From: RYN-230 sp963717125
Lineage (GTDB): Bacteria; Actinomycetota; Actinomycetes; Streptosporangiales; Streptosporangiaceae
Reading direction: 5' to 3'
Length of the DNA: 64,000 nucleotides
Assembly (NCBI GenBank): GCA_963717125.1
Contig: CAVQVG010000006.1
Location: forward strand, 517,064-581,063
Both the position numbers and the translations under genes were made by a program. The notes below the pieces were generated by a model that worked only from the letters and a program-made list of their open reading frames with translations, did not search any database and was not told the origin of the DNA. Of this stretch, positions 17,233 through 24,795 are shown piece by piece. The first letter of the stretch is position 1, and each line of letters begins with the position of its first letter.

Positions 17233-17277
17233 CGTCAGAGCACCCGGCGTCAGAGCACCCGGCGTCAGAGCACCCGG
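17233..17277. repeat. 15-bp tandem triplication carrying the PP2C stop codon
   Basis: Three exact copies of CGTCAGAGCACCCGG abut one another (17233, 17248, 17263). On the minus strand each copy reads CGGGTGCTCTGA..., that is the final Val-Leu-stop of the PP2C phosphatase gene. Only the first copy met by the ribosome (17263-17277) is the true end; the other two are untranslated duplicates. Confidence 0.95.
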
Positions 17278-18191
17278 AGGGCCACCAGGCAGGTGTCGTC
17301 CTCCGAGTCGGCCGAGCTGAGCGCGTCCAGTACGGCCGCGATGAGCTGCTCCGGGTCTGAGAGGCCGGCCGCGGCGCGGGCCAGCATGCTGAGTCCCTCG
17401 TCCAGCGACCGGTTGCGCCGCTCGACCAGCCCGTCGCTGTACAGCAGCACGATGTCGGCGGGCTCCAGCCGCATGGTCATCGCCGCGTAGCCGCTGCGGC
17501 CCGCGCCGAGCAGGATCCCGGCCGGCTGGCCGAGCGGCCGCGCGCAGCTGCCGCGGACCAGCAGCGGCGGTGGATGGCCCGCCTGGGCCCAGGTCAGGTC
17601 CCGGCTGGCCGGGTCGAAGTAGCCGGCCATGACCGAGGCGGTGTGCTCCGGCGCGACGTGGTGCACCAGGTCGTTCAGCCAGCCGACGAGGCGCTCGGGC
17701 GGCGCCCCGGTGATGGCCAGCCCGGCCAGCGCGCCGCGCAGCCGGGCCATCCCGGCCGCGGCGTCCAGCCCGTGCCCGGCCACGTCGCCGATCGCGACCA
17801 GCACGTTGCCGCCCGGCATCTCCGCGGTGATGTACCAGTCACCGCCGACCCGGCTGTCCGCCGACGCGGGCAGATATCGCACCACCGCGCGCAGGCCGGG
17901 CAGGTCGAACGGGGCCTCGTGCAGCGGCAGGATGGCCCGCTGCAGCTCCAGTGTGACGTGCCGCTCCTGCAGTAATGCGGCGGCCAGGGCGGTCGGGTCG
18001 CCGGGGGCCCGCTCGGTGTGCCGCGGGCGGAGCGTGAACGGCCCGGAGCCGGCCGCGAAGGCGTTCCGGGCGGCGGCGCGATCAATCCCGGCCCGATCTA
18101 TTCCGGCGGCGCCGCCGGGCTCCAACGGAGCCGGGGAACTAACGATCTCTGGAGTCATCACCGTTCGCATCAGTGAGCTGAGGTACACCAA
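17265..18191 (-). CDS. PP2C/SpoIIE-type serine phosphatase
   Basis: About 300 residues with a short variable N-terminus and one SpoIIE phosphatase domain: GGDWYITAEMPGG and VAIGDVAGHGLDAA hold the metal-binding Asp residues, WAQAGHPPPLL and YSDGLVERR are the later conserved motifs, and DDTCLVALRV is the final metal-site Asp. No GAF, PAS or HATPase domain is attached, so it probably acts on an anti-anti-sigma partner encoded elsewhere. The most upstream start is TTG at 18191; ATGs at 18170 and 18158 are equally plausible. The stop codon lies in a tandemly triplicated 15-bp element. Confidence 0.88.
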   Translation of the reverse strand: MVYLSSLMRTVMTPEIVSSPAPLEPGGAAGIDRAGIDRAAARNAFAAGSGPFTLRPRHTERAPGDPTALAAALLQERHVTLELQRAILPLHEAPFDLPGLRAVVRYLPASADSRVGGDWYITAEMPGGNVLVAIGDVAGHGLDAAAGMARLRGALAGLAITGAPPERLVGWLNDLVHHVAPEHTASVMAGYFDPASRDLTWAQAGHPPPLLVRGSCARPLGQPAGILLGAGRSGYAAMTMRLEPADIVLLYSDGLVERRNRSLDEGLSMLARAAAGLSDPEQLIAAVLDALSSADSEDDTCLVALRVL

Positions 18192-18213
18192 GAGTGAAGC
18201 ATGACGGGCACTC

Positions 18214-18299
18214 CTGTCTAGATGGGGACAGGGCGCACCCTAAAGAGGGAGGCGCAGCACCCTAAAGGGGGAGACAGCGGCCTAGGACAGCCGCCTCCC
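18214..18299. promoter_or_regulatory. Repeat-rich leader between PP2C and Xaa-Pro peptidase genes
   Basis: The region holds a CCTGTC/GACAGG hairpin (18214-18232), two copies of GCACCCTAAAG 22 bp apart (18235 and 18257), and an 8-bp inverted repeat GGGAGGCG (18247-18254) / CGCCTCCC (18292-18299). The direct repeats are two helical turns apart, as for a dimeric regulator. It lies within the 122-bp divergent intergenic region and may serve either gene. Confidence 0.4.
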
Positions 18300-18313
18300 C
18301 GCACCGTGATTGG

Positions 18314-19447
18314 ATGACCATCATGCCGAACCCATTCTCCGCTACCCCGGCCGAACTCTACCCGGCGGGCCGGCTTCAGCTGGCGGCCAAGGCCGCGGAC
18401 CAGTCCGGGCTGGCCGCCCTGCTGCTGACCCCGGGGCCGGACCTGCGCTACGTGACCGGGTACGACGCGCAGCAGCTGGAGCGGCTCACCTGCCTGGCCG
18501 TGCCGGCCGCCGGCGATCCCTTCCTGGTCGTGCCGCGGCTGGAGCTGCCCGCCGCGCAGGCCTCGCCCGCCGGCGGTGCCGGGCTCGAGATCATCCCGTG
18601 GGACGAGACCGACGATCCGTACCGGCTGGTCGCCGGGCGGCTCGGCGCGGTCGAGTCGGTGGGGCTGTCCGACCGGATGTGGGCGCTGATGGTGCTGCGT
18701 TTCCGCGAGGTGCTGCCCGGGTCCGGGCAGGGCCTGGCCTCGACCGCGCTGCGCGGGCTGCGGTCGCGCAAGACCCCGGCCGAGATCGCCGCGCTGCGCG
18801 AGGCCGGCGCGGCCATCGACCGCGTGCACGTCGCGGTGCCGGAGTGGCTGCGGGCCGGCCGCACCGAGCTCGAGGTGGCGGCGGACATCGCCCAGGCGAT
18901 CACCGCCGAGGGGCATGCCCGCGCCGACTTCGTCATCGTCGGGTCCGGGCCGAACGCGGCCAGCCCGCATCACGAGCCGTCCAGCCGGGTGCTCCAGCCC
19001 GGCGACGCGGTCGTGGTGGACATCGGCGGCACCATGCCCAGCGGGTACTGCTCGGACTGCACCCGGGTGTACGCGATCGGCACGCCGCCGGCCGGCTTCA
19101 CCGCCTACTACCAGGTGCTCCGGAACGCCCAGGAAGCCGCCTGCGCGGCGGTGCGGCCGGGCGTCCGGGCCGAGCAGGTGGACGCGGCCGCCCGCGAGCC
19201 GATCACCGCGGCGGGCTACGGCGCCCAGTTCGTGCACCGCACCGGGCATGGCATCGGGCTGGAGACGCACGAGGATCCGTACATCGTGGCGGGCAACGAC
19301 GAGCGGCTGGAACCGGGCATGGCCTTCTCGGTCGAGCCGGGCATCTATCCGGGCCCGCACGGGGCCCGGATAGAGGACATCGTCGTGTGCACCGAGCAGG
19401 GCTACGAACGGCTGAACAACGGCACGCGCGAGCTGGTCGTGGTCTAG
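18314..19447 (+). CDS. M24-family Xaa-Pro aminopeptidase (PepQ/PepP-like)
   Basis: A 377-residue two-domain metallopeptidase. The N-terminal creatinase-like domain ends near RSRKTPAEIAALREAG; the C-terminal pita-bread domain carries the five dinuclear-metal ligands: Asp in VVVDIGG, Asp in YCSDCTRVY, His in HRTGHGIGL, Glu in SVEPGIYPG and Glu in ARIEDIVV. It would remove N-terminal residues from X-Pro peptides in the cytoplasm. The ATG at 18314 lacks a good ribosome site; a second ATG is nine bases downstream. The stop codon lies in the first unit of a 25-bp tandem repeat shared with the convergent ATPase gene. Confidence 0.92.
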   Translation: MTIMPNPFSATPAELYPAGRLQLAAKAADQSGLAALLLTPGPDLRYVTGYDAQQLERLTCLAVPAAGDPFLVVPRLELPAAQASPAGGAGLEIIPWDETDDPYRLVAGRLGAVESVGLSDRMWALMVLRFREVLPGSGQGLASTALRGLRSRKTPAEIAALREAGAAIDRVHVAVPEWLRAGRTELEVAADIAQAITAEGHARADFVIVGSGPNAASPHHEPSSRVLQPGDAVVVDIGGTMPSGYCSDCTRVYAIGTPPAGFTAYYQVLRNAQEAACAAVRPGVRAEQVDAAAREPITAAGYGAQFVHRTGHGIGLETHEDPYIVAGNDERLEPGMAFSVEPGIYPGPHGARIEDIVVCTEQGYERLNNGTRELVVV

Positions 19448-19500
19448 CGGGGCCGGTGCCGTCGTCGTCTAGCGGGGTCGGTGCCGTCGTTGTCTAGCGG
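19436..19500. repeat. 25-bp imperfect tandem repeat supplying both convergent stop codons
   Basis: Copies start at 19436, 19461 and 19486 (the last partial, 15 bp), pattern GTCGTNGTCTAGCGGGG then YCGGTGCC. Each copy contains the palindrome CTAG. TAG of the first copy (19445-19447) ends the peptidase gene; TAG on the minus strand of the third copy (19494-19496) ends the ABC ATPase gene. Confidence 0.92.
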
Positions 19501-20714
19501 TCGGTTACGCCGTCCGCGGCCGGGTGCCCGATGGACAGCGCGCTCACCGGGTCGAAGAACTGCAGGTTGGACGTGTTTACGGCGAGCTCGACCGGCTGCC
19601 CGGGGCGGATGTGGCTGCGTGCCGCCACCCGGGCCGTCCACAGTGACTTGCCGGAGGCCAGCACGACCGCGGTGGCGTCCTCTTCCTCCTCGCCCCCGGT
19701 GATCTCGCTGATGGTGGCGTGCCGGACCGGGGGAGCGTCCACCGAGAAGATCACGTGGATCTCGCTGCCCAGTTCCTCGGTGACGTCGGCGCGCACCGAC
19801 ATCCGGGCCCAGGTGGGGTCGGCCAGCTCGGCGTCCTCGAAGTCCGACGGCCGGACGCCCAGGATCACCTCGCGGCCGAAGTAGCCGTCCAGGCCGGGCT
19901 TGTTCTCGATCAGCGACGCGGGCAGCGGCAGCTTGTGGCCGGCGAACGTCACCGCCGGGCCGTCGTCGCGGACCAGCTCCGCGGACACGATGTTCATCGC
20001 GGGCGAGCCGATGAAGCCGGCCACGAACAGGTTGACCGGGGAGTCGAACAGGGTCTGCGGGGTGTCCACCTGCTGCAGCTGGCCGTCCCGCAGCACGCAG
20101 ACCCGGTGGCCCAGGGTCATCGCCTCGACCTGGTCGTGGGTCACGTACACGGTGGTCACGCCGAGCCGCTCGTGCAGCTGGGTGAGCGAGGCCCGCATCG
20201 ACACCCGGAGCTTGGCGTCCAGGTTGGACAGCGGCTCGTCCATCAGGAACGCCTGCGGTTCACGGACGATGGCCCGGCCCATGGCCACCCGCTGCCGCTG
20301 GCCGCCGGACAGCGCGGCCGGCTTGCGCTTGAGGTACTGCTCCAGGCCGAGCATCTTGGCCACCTCGGTCACCCGGCGCTTGATCTCGTCCTTGGGGGTC
20401 TTGCGCTGCTGCAGCCCGAAGGCCAGGTTCTGCTCGACGGTCATGTGCGGGTAGAGCGCGTAATTCTGGAAGACCATCGCGATGTCCCGGTCCTTGGGCG
20501 GCAGGTCGTTCACCACCCGGCCGCCGATGGTGATGGTCCCCGAGCTGATCTCCTCCAGGCCGGCGATGGACCGCAGCGCGGTCGTCTTGCCGCAGCCGGA
20601 GGGGCCGACCAGCACCATGAACTCGCCATCCTTGATCTCCAGGTTCAGTTCGTCGACTCCCTTGACGCCACCTGGATACACCTTGTTCACCTGGTCGAGG
20701 ACGATTTCGGCCAT
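19494..20714 (-). CDS. ABC sugar-importer ATPase, UgpC/MalK/MsiK type
   Basis: Starting at the ATG at 20714 the protein has 406 residues: an ABC domain with Walker A GPSGCGKTT, signature LSGGQRQR and Walker B FLMDEPLSNLDAK, followed by MalK-like OB-fold regulatory domains (GYFGREVILGVRPSDFE onward). No permease or binding protein is nearby. Orphan ATPases of this type (MsiK in Streptomyces) energise several separate sugar importers, and that is the likely role. The C-terminal domain contains an acidic insertion (EEEED near residue 350). A perfect 15-bp palindrome lies 74 bp upstream of the start. Confidence 0.9.
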   Translation of the reverse strand: MAEIVLDQVNKVYPGGVKGVDELNLEIKDGEFMVLVGPSGCGKTTALRSIAGLEEISSGTITIGGRVVNDLPPKDRDIAMVFQNYALYPHMTVEQNLAFGLQQRKTPKDEIKRRVTEVAKMLGLEQYLKRKPAALSGGQRQRVAMGRAIVREPQAFLMDEPLSNLDAKLRVSMRASLTQLHERLGVTTVYVTHDQVEAMTLGHRVCVLRDGQLQQVDTPQTLFDSPVNLFVAGFIGSPAMNIVSAELVRDDGPAVTFAGHKLPLPASLIENKPGLDGYFGREVILGVRPSDFEDAELADPTWARMSVRADVTEELGSEIHVIFSVDAPPVRHATISEITGGEEEEDATAVVLASGKSLWTARVAARSHIRPGQPVELAVNTSNLQFFDPVSALSIGHPAADGVTDR

Positions 20715-20776
20715 CAGCGCGCTCCACCGGACCCGGGGCGGCGCCGCTCCGCTGCGGCACCGCGTCTGGCGGGCAG

Positions 20777-20900
20777 CGTAACCGGCCAACCCGGCCCGGG
20801 TTAAGCCTGGCCGCCCATGCTGTTACCGGAGCGTAAAGCCCGTTATCAGGCTGTTACGGCCGGAGGGGCGGAGCTGGCCGGTTGCGGACTACCGTAACGG
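20777..20900. promoter_or_regulatory. Reiterated GTAAC/GTTAC half-sites between orphan ATPase and Lrp genes
   Basis: CGTAACCGG (20777), TGTTACCGG (20821), CGTAA (20832), CGTTATC (20841), TGTTACGGC (20851) and CCGTAACGG (20892) recur through the divergent 187-bp region. Arrays of such degenerate half-sites suit Lrp/AsnC octamers, so this is a candidate autoregulatory region of the Lrp gene and perhaps a control site for the ATPase. Confidence 0.4.
20788..20802. promoter_or_regulatory. Perfect 15-bp palindrome upstream of the orphan sugar-ABC ATPase
   Basis: AACCCGG and CCGGGTT flank a single central C. The site is 74 bp from the ATPase start codon and 100 bp from the Lrp start. Its symmetry suggests an operator for a dimeric repressor; the regulator is unknown. 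Confidence 0.4.
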
Positions 20901-20901
20901 G

Positions 20902-21515
20902 GTGGAAGACATCGACCGAAGGATCATCACGCTCCTCTGCCGCGATGGCCGGATCAGCTTCACCGAGCTGTCCCGGCAGACCGGGCTCTCGGTGTCCGCA
21001 ACGCATCAGCGGGTGCGGCGGCTCGAGCGGCGCGGGGTGATCAAGGGATACGCCGCGCTGATCGATCCCGCGGGCGCCGGGCTGCCGCTGACCGCGTTCA
21101 TCTCGATCAAGCCGTTCGACCCGGCGGCGCCGGACGATGCCCCGGAACGGCTGGCCCACCTGTCCGCGATCGAGGCCTGCCACAGCGTGGCCGGCGACGA
21201 GAACTACATCCTCAAGGTCCGCGTCGCTTCCCCGGTTGAGCTGGAGGACCTGCTGCAGAAGATCCGGGCGTCGGCCGGGGTGTCCACCCGGACCACGATC
21301 GTGCTCAGCACCCCGTACGAGAACCGCCCGCCGCAGCTGGGTGGCGGCCAGGCCGCCCTGGACCGGCTGGCCGCGGCCCGGGACGCCGCGGCCGGGGAGA
21401 CCCCGCCAACGGGGACACCGCCAACGGGGACACCGCCAACGGGGACACCGCCAACGGGGACACCGCCAACGGGGACACCGCCGACGACGAGGCGAAGATC
21501 GCGGATCAGGCCTGA
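20902..21515 (+). pseudogene. Lrp/AsnC-family transcriptional regulator, C-terminal frame disturbed at a repeat
   Basis: GTG at 20902 starts a normal Lrp protein: winged helix (IDRRIITLLCRDGRISFTEL, LSVSATHQRVRRLERRGVIK) and RAM effector domain to about residue 150. The uninterrupted frame then reads PPTGT repeats and continues for a further 70 residues across the convergent TetR gene to 21729, which is implausible. One base lost in the CCCC run at 21401-21404 would instead give ANGDT repeats, then DDEAKIADQA and a stop at 21513-21515, overlapping the TetR stop by a few bases as elsewhere in this genome. I give that end. DNA-binding and ligand domains are intact in either case. Confidence 0.72.
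21405..21479. repeat. Five exact 15-bp tandem repeats in the Lrp gene 3' end
   Basis: GCCAACGGGGACACC is repeated five times without mismatch. In one frame it encodes ANGDT, in the actual upstream frame TPPTG-like residues. Length 15 keeps frame when copies are gained or lost. Confidence 0.95.
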
Positions 21516-22105
21516 TCGCCGGGCTGCGGGCGGAGCCCGGCCAGCAGCACGGACATCAGCCGCTCGCCCTGGTCCGGGTGGGAGTGCGGCAAGTCAGCGG
21601 CGAGCGCGAGCGCGTGCGACAGCCGGAGCAGGTCGGTCACGTCAACGTCCCGGCGGACCTGGCCGGTGCGCTGCGCCTCGGCCAGCAGCCCGGTGGCCGC
21701 GTCGCGGACCATGGCGCTGCACGAGGTAGCCACCTCGGTCGACTTGTCCGGGCCGGACATGAGCGAGCTGGACAGGTTGCGCTTGGTCGTGGCGAAGGCC
21801 ATCAGGGCCCGGAGCCAGCGTTCCAGCGCCTGCTCCGGCGGGGCCTCGTCGGTGAGCTCGCGGGCCACCGCGCACAGCTCTTCCACCTGGTCCCGGTAGA
21901 CCGCCTCGAGCAGCGCCCGGCGCGTCGGGAAGTGCCGGTACAGGGTGCCGATGCCGACCCCGGCCCGGCGCGCGATCTCATCGAGCGAGGCGTCGTCCGC
22001 GCCCCGCTCGGCATAGACCTGCAGGGCCGCTTCCAGCAGCCGCTGCCGGTTGCGCCGCGCGTCGGCGCGCATGGCCGGCCCGGCCGAGGTGCCCGTCGCG
22101 CTCAT
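21506..22105 (-). CDS. TetR/AcrR-family repressor
   Basis: A 199-residue regulator with the N-terminal TetR HTH: NRQRLLEAALQVYAERG, ASLDEIARRAGVGIGTLYRHF. The ligand domain (DQVEELCAVARELTDEAPPE onward) resembles actinobacterial repressors of efflux pumps. It is divergent from the DHA2 exporter gene, and a 23-bp perfect-arm inverted repeat lies between them over the exporter promoter, so it almost certainly represses that gene. An in-frame ATG at 22072 is a possible alternative start. Confidence 0.9.
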   Translation of the reverse strand: MSATGTSAGPAMRADARRNRQRLLEAALQVYAERGADDASLDEIARRAGVGIGTLYRHFPTRRALLEAVYRDQVEELCAVARELTDEAPPEQALERWLRALMAFATTKRNLSSSLMSGPDKSTEVATSCSAMVRDAATGLLAEAQRTGQVRRDVDVTDLLRLSHALALAADLPHSHPDQGERLMSVLLAGLRPQPGDQA

Positions 22106-22128
22106 CCCATCACCCGCAGAAAAAGAAG

Positions 22129-22157
22129 TTGCTAACCGGAGGGGTCCTCCGTATAGT
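22129..22157 (+). promoter_or_regulatory. Housekeeping sigma promoter of the DHA2 exporter gene
   Basis: TTGCTA (22129-22134) and TATAGT (22152-22157) are separated by 17 bp, a near-consensus sigma-70-class arrangement. The spacer contains a CGGAGG/CCTCCG inverted repeat (22137-22151). Predicted transcription start is near 22164, inside the TetR operator and about 70 bp before the ATG at 22233. Confidence 0.7.
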
Positions 22158-22179
22158 AATCGGAGACGAGCTCCGATTA
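22157..22179. promoter_or_regulatory. TetR operator (23-bp inverted repeat)
   Basis: TAATCGGAG and CTCCGATTA are exact inverted arms around ACGAG. The site abuts the -10 box and covers the predicted start of the exporter transcript, 52 bp from the tetR start codon: a textbook position for steric repression. Confidence 0.8.
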
Positions 22180-22232
22180 GCTCCGCAAGCTTACCTCTGA
22201 TTACTCCAGGACTCCAAGCTCAGGAGATACGC

Positions 22233-23714
22233 ATGCCTGCTTCGTCCACCACGCCAGCGGTGGCCCTGCGCCGCCCGCGCGCATCCCGTGCCCGCGGGCG
22301 TCCGAGCCTGGCCCTCGTTATCATGCTATCCGCGCAGCTCATGATCATCCTCGACATGACCGTGGTCAACATCGCGCTGCCGCATATCCAGGCCGGGCTG
22401 CACTTCTCCACCGACGGCCTGTCCTGGGTGCTGAACGCCTACACGCTCACGTTCGGCGGGCTGCTGCTGCTCGGCGGCCGGGCCGGCGACATCCTCGGCC
22501 GGCGCCGGGTGTTCCTGGCCGGGATCATCCTGTTCACCGTGGCCTCGCTGGGCGGCGGGCTGGCCACCGAGGCCTGGCAGCTGCTGGCCGCCCGCGCCCT
22601 GCAGGGCGTCGGCGGCGCGCTGGCCTCACCCGCGGTGCTCGCGCTGGTGGTGGGCAGCTTCCCGGAGGGCCGGGAGCGGACCCGGGCGCTGGGCGTCTAC
22701 TCCGCCGTGCTGATGGGGGGCGCCTCGCTCGGCCTGGTGCTCGGCGGGCTGATCACCGAGTGGGCGTCCTGGCGCTGGGTGCTGTTCGTCAACATCCCGG
22801 TGGGCATCCTGGTCGTCGCCGTGACCCCGCTGTTCGTCACCGAATCGCCGCGCCAGCCGGGGCGGTTCGACCTGGCCGGCGCGCTCACCTCCACCGGCGG
22901 GATGACCGCGCTGGTGTACGGGTTCATCCGGGCCGCGTCGGACGGCTGGGCCGACCGGATGGCGCTGGCCGCGTTCGGCGCGGCCGTGGTGCTGCTCGCG
23001 CTGTTCCTGCTGACCGAGGCCCGGACCCAGCAGCCGATCACCCCGCTGCGGCTGTTCGGCAGCCTGAGCCGGTCCGGTTCCTACCTGAGCCGGCTGCTGC
23101 TGGTGGCGGGCATGTTCGGGATGTTCTTCTTCCTGACCCAGTTCGTGCAGGAGATCCTGGGCTTCAGCCCGCTCACCGCCGGGATCGCGTTCCTGCCCAT
23201 GACGCTCACCGTGTTCGCGGTGTCCCGGGCGGCGCCGCGGCTGCTGCCGCGGTTCGGCGCCACCCGGCTCATGCTGGCCGGCATGCTCCCGGTCATCGCC
23301 GGGATGACGTGGCTGGCCCAGGTCTCCGCCGGGACCAGCTACCTGGGCGGCATCCTGGGGCCGATGCTGCTGCTCGGCACCGGGATGGGCGTGGTGTTCG
23401 TGCCGCTCACTACGGTGTCGCTGGCCGGGGTCGCCCCGGCCGACTCCGGCGCGGCCTCCAGCATGGTCAACGTCATGCAGCAGCTGGGCGGGGCCCTCGG
23501 GCTGGCCATCCTGGTCACCGTGTTCGGCACCGCCTACCGGCACGCGGTGGCGGCCGGGACCGCCGCGCACAGTACGGCTGTGAACCACGGCGCCCTGATC
23601 CACGGGGTGGCGTCGGCCTTCACCGTGGCCGCCGTCTTCGACGGCTGCGCGCTGCTGGTGATCCTGCTCAGCAGCGGGGCACTGACCGGCGGGGCGCTCA
23701 GCAGGCGGCCGTGA
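22233..23714 (+). CDS. MFS multidrug exporter, DHA2 (EmrB/QacA) family, 14 TMS
   Basis: The ATG at 22233 has AGGAG seven bases upstream; the frame is open further back but that region is promoter and operator. The 493-residue protein has 14 predicted membrane helices and the DHA2 signatures: LDMTVVNIALPHI in TM1, GGRAGDILGRRRVF in the first loop, RALQGVGGALASPA in TM4 and GLVLGGLITEWASWRWVLFV (motif C region) in TM5. It is a proton-driven exporter of hydrophobic compounds, probably induced when the TetR ligand is present. Its 3' end overlaps the convergent gene by 17 bp. Confidence 0.92.
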   Translation: MPASSTTPAVALRRPRASRARGRPSLALVIMLSAQLMIILDMTVVNIALPHIQAGLHFSTDGLSWVLNAYTLTFGGLLLLGGRAGDILGRRRVFLAGIILFTVASLGGGLATEAWQLLAARALQGVGGALASPAVLALVVGSFPEGRERTRALGVYSAVLMGGASLGLVLGGLITEWASWRWVLFVNIPVGILVVAVTPLFVTESPRQPGRFDLAGALTSTGGMTALVYGFIRAASDGWADRMALAAFGAAVVLLALFLLTEARTQQPITPLRLFGSLSRSGSYLSRLLLVAGMFGMFFFLTQFVQEILGFSPLTAGIAFLPMTLTVFAVSRAAPRLLPRFGATRLMLAGMLPVIAGMTWLAQVSAGTSYLGGILGPMLLLGTGMGVVFVPLTTVSLAGVAPADSGAASSMVNVMQQLGGALGLAILVTVFGTAYRHAVAAGTAAHSTAVNHGALIHGVASAFTVAAVFDGCALLVILLSSGALTGGALSRRP

Positions 23715-24534
23715 CCATCCGCAGGTCCAGATCGGCGGGCAGCGACGTGCCCGGGTGCACGATGGCGGCCGTGCCGCCGTGCGCCCGGGCCGCGTCCGGC
23801 AGCCCGTCCGCCGGGGACGCGACCACGGTCGCGCCCTGCAGCAGGGCCAGGTCGAGCAGCACCGTGTAGTCCCGGGGGTTGCCGTCGGGCGGCGCGGCCA
23901 GCACCACGTCACGCTCGCTGATCGGGATGACAGCCGTCAGCCGGTGCAGGTCGGCGGCCAGCTCGTGGTGGGTGACCGGCGCCAGCTGGGGCAGGCCGTC
24001 CGGGCCGGTCAGGTACGGCGCCAGAGCCAGGTCCCCCGGCCCGGCCACGGCGGGCGCGCGGGCGCCACGGGACAGCAGCGAGCAGAACGCGGTGGTGCCC
24101 GGCACCTCATCGAACGAGATGACCTGCCGCACCCACGAGTCGTCCGCCGCGGCCTGCGCGGCGCCGGTGAGCGGGTCCGCGGTGATCAGCAGCCGGGCCG
24201 CGCAGTCGGTGAGCTGGCTGGCCATCTCGGCCCGGGTGCCGGTGCCGCACAGCGGCGACGGCACCCCGCCCGCCGCCCGGATGGCGTGCACGGCCAGCAC
24301 GTAGCTCACCGCGTCGGGCACGCAGACACCGACGATGTCCTGGTCGCGCAGCCCGTGCCGGACCAGCCCGGCCGCGGCGGCCTGCAGCACCCCGGCCAGG
24401 CTGGCATGGCTGAGCGTCCGGCCCGGCCATGACGCACTGCCGCCGACGAGCGCTGGCCGCTCACCGCGGGCCACCCCAAGGCCCACCAGCCGCTGCGTCA
24501 CGCTATCGGGAGCAGGCATCCCCGTGAGCATCAT
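23698..24534 (-). CDS. Truncated, degenerate adenylate-forming (ANL/4CL-like) protein
   Basis: From the ATG at 24534 (GAAGAGG five bases upstream) the protein has 278 residues, about half of an acyl/aryl-CoA ligase. It keeps the N-terminal subdomain pattern: LRDQDIVGVCVPDAVSYVLA, HAIRAAGGVPSPL, then TVLLDLALLQGATVV. The ATP-binding loop that should read SSGTTGLPKG is LTGPDGLPQL, and the whole C-terminal AMP-binding half and hinge are missing. It is therefore unlikely to adenylate anything; a ligand-binding or partner-regulating pseudoenzyme is possible, or decay. The frame is clean, which argues against recent decay. A strong stem-loop precedes its ribosome site. Confidence 0.65.
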   Translation of the reverse strand: MMLTGMPAPDSVTQRLVGLGVARGERPALVGGSASWPGRTLSHASLAGVLQAAAAGLVRHGLRDQDIVGVCVPDAVSYVLAVHAIRAAGGVPSPLCGTGTRAEMASQLTDCAARLLITADPLTGAAQAAADDSWVRQVISFDEVPGTTAFCSLLSRGARAPAVAGPGDLALAPYLTGPDGLPQLAPVTHHELAADLHRLTAVIPISERDVVLAAPPDGNPRDYTVLLDLALLQGATVVASPADGLPDAARAHGGTAAIVHPGTSLPADLDLRMVTAAC

Positions 24535-24548
24535 CCGTGCCTCTTCCC

Positions 24549-24590
24549 AGGCTCCTCCGGCCATCCCCCTCCTGACGGCCGGAGGAGCCT
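24549..24590 (-). terminator. Strong stem-loop between LAL regulator and degenerate ANL gene
   Basis: AGGCTCCTCCGGCC (24549-24562) and GGCCGGAGGAGCCT (24577-24590) are perfect 14-bp inverted arms with a 14-nt loop, extendable to 17 bp with one mismatch. On the minus strand it lies 206 nt after the LAL stop and just before the ANL ribosome site, so it may terminate the LAL message or act as a leader structure for the ANL gene. No T-run follows. Confidence 0.6.
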
Positions 24591-24610
24591 TGGCTCTGCG
24601 TCCGGCAGCC

Positions 24611-24658
24611 CCGGATGGGCCACGCACGGGCCCCCGTAACCGCCCGGGGCCCACCCGG
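24611..24658 (-). promoter_or_regulatory. Second stem-loop in the LAL-ANL intergenic RNA
   Basis: CCGGATGGGCC (24611-24621) pairs with GGCCCACCCGG (24648-24658) with one mismatch; an inner CGGGC/GCCCG pair is possible. It precedes the stronger stem-loop on the same transcript, so the 261-nt gap is mostly structured. Confidence 0.4.
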
Positions 24659-24795
24659 AACTCTGCCGATGACTCTATGTACGCACGAGCCCCGGCCACA
24701 TCCGCCGAACTATGCAGTGCCGTGTGTATTTCGGGGCCAGCGCCGCCCTGGATGGGTATGTAGGCGAAGTTTCTGGGCTGTGTACGCGGCCCGCG

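Noticed and set aside
21516..21729. C-terminal extension of the Lrp regulator across tetR
   Set aside because: Arg/Ala/Pro-rich sequence antisense to a conserved gene; better explained by a one-base shift at 21401-21404.
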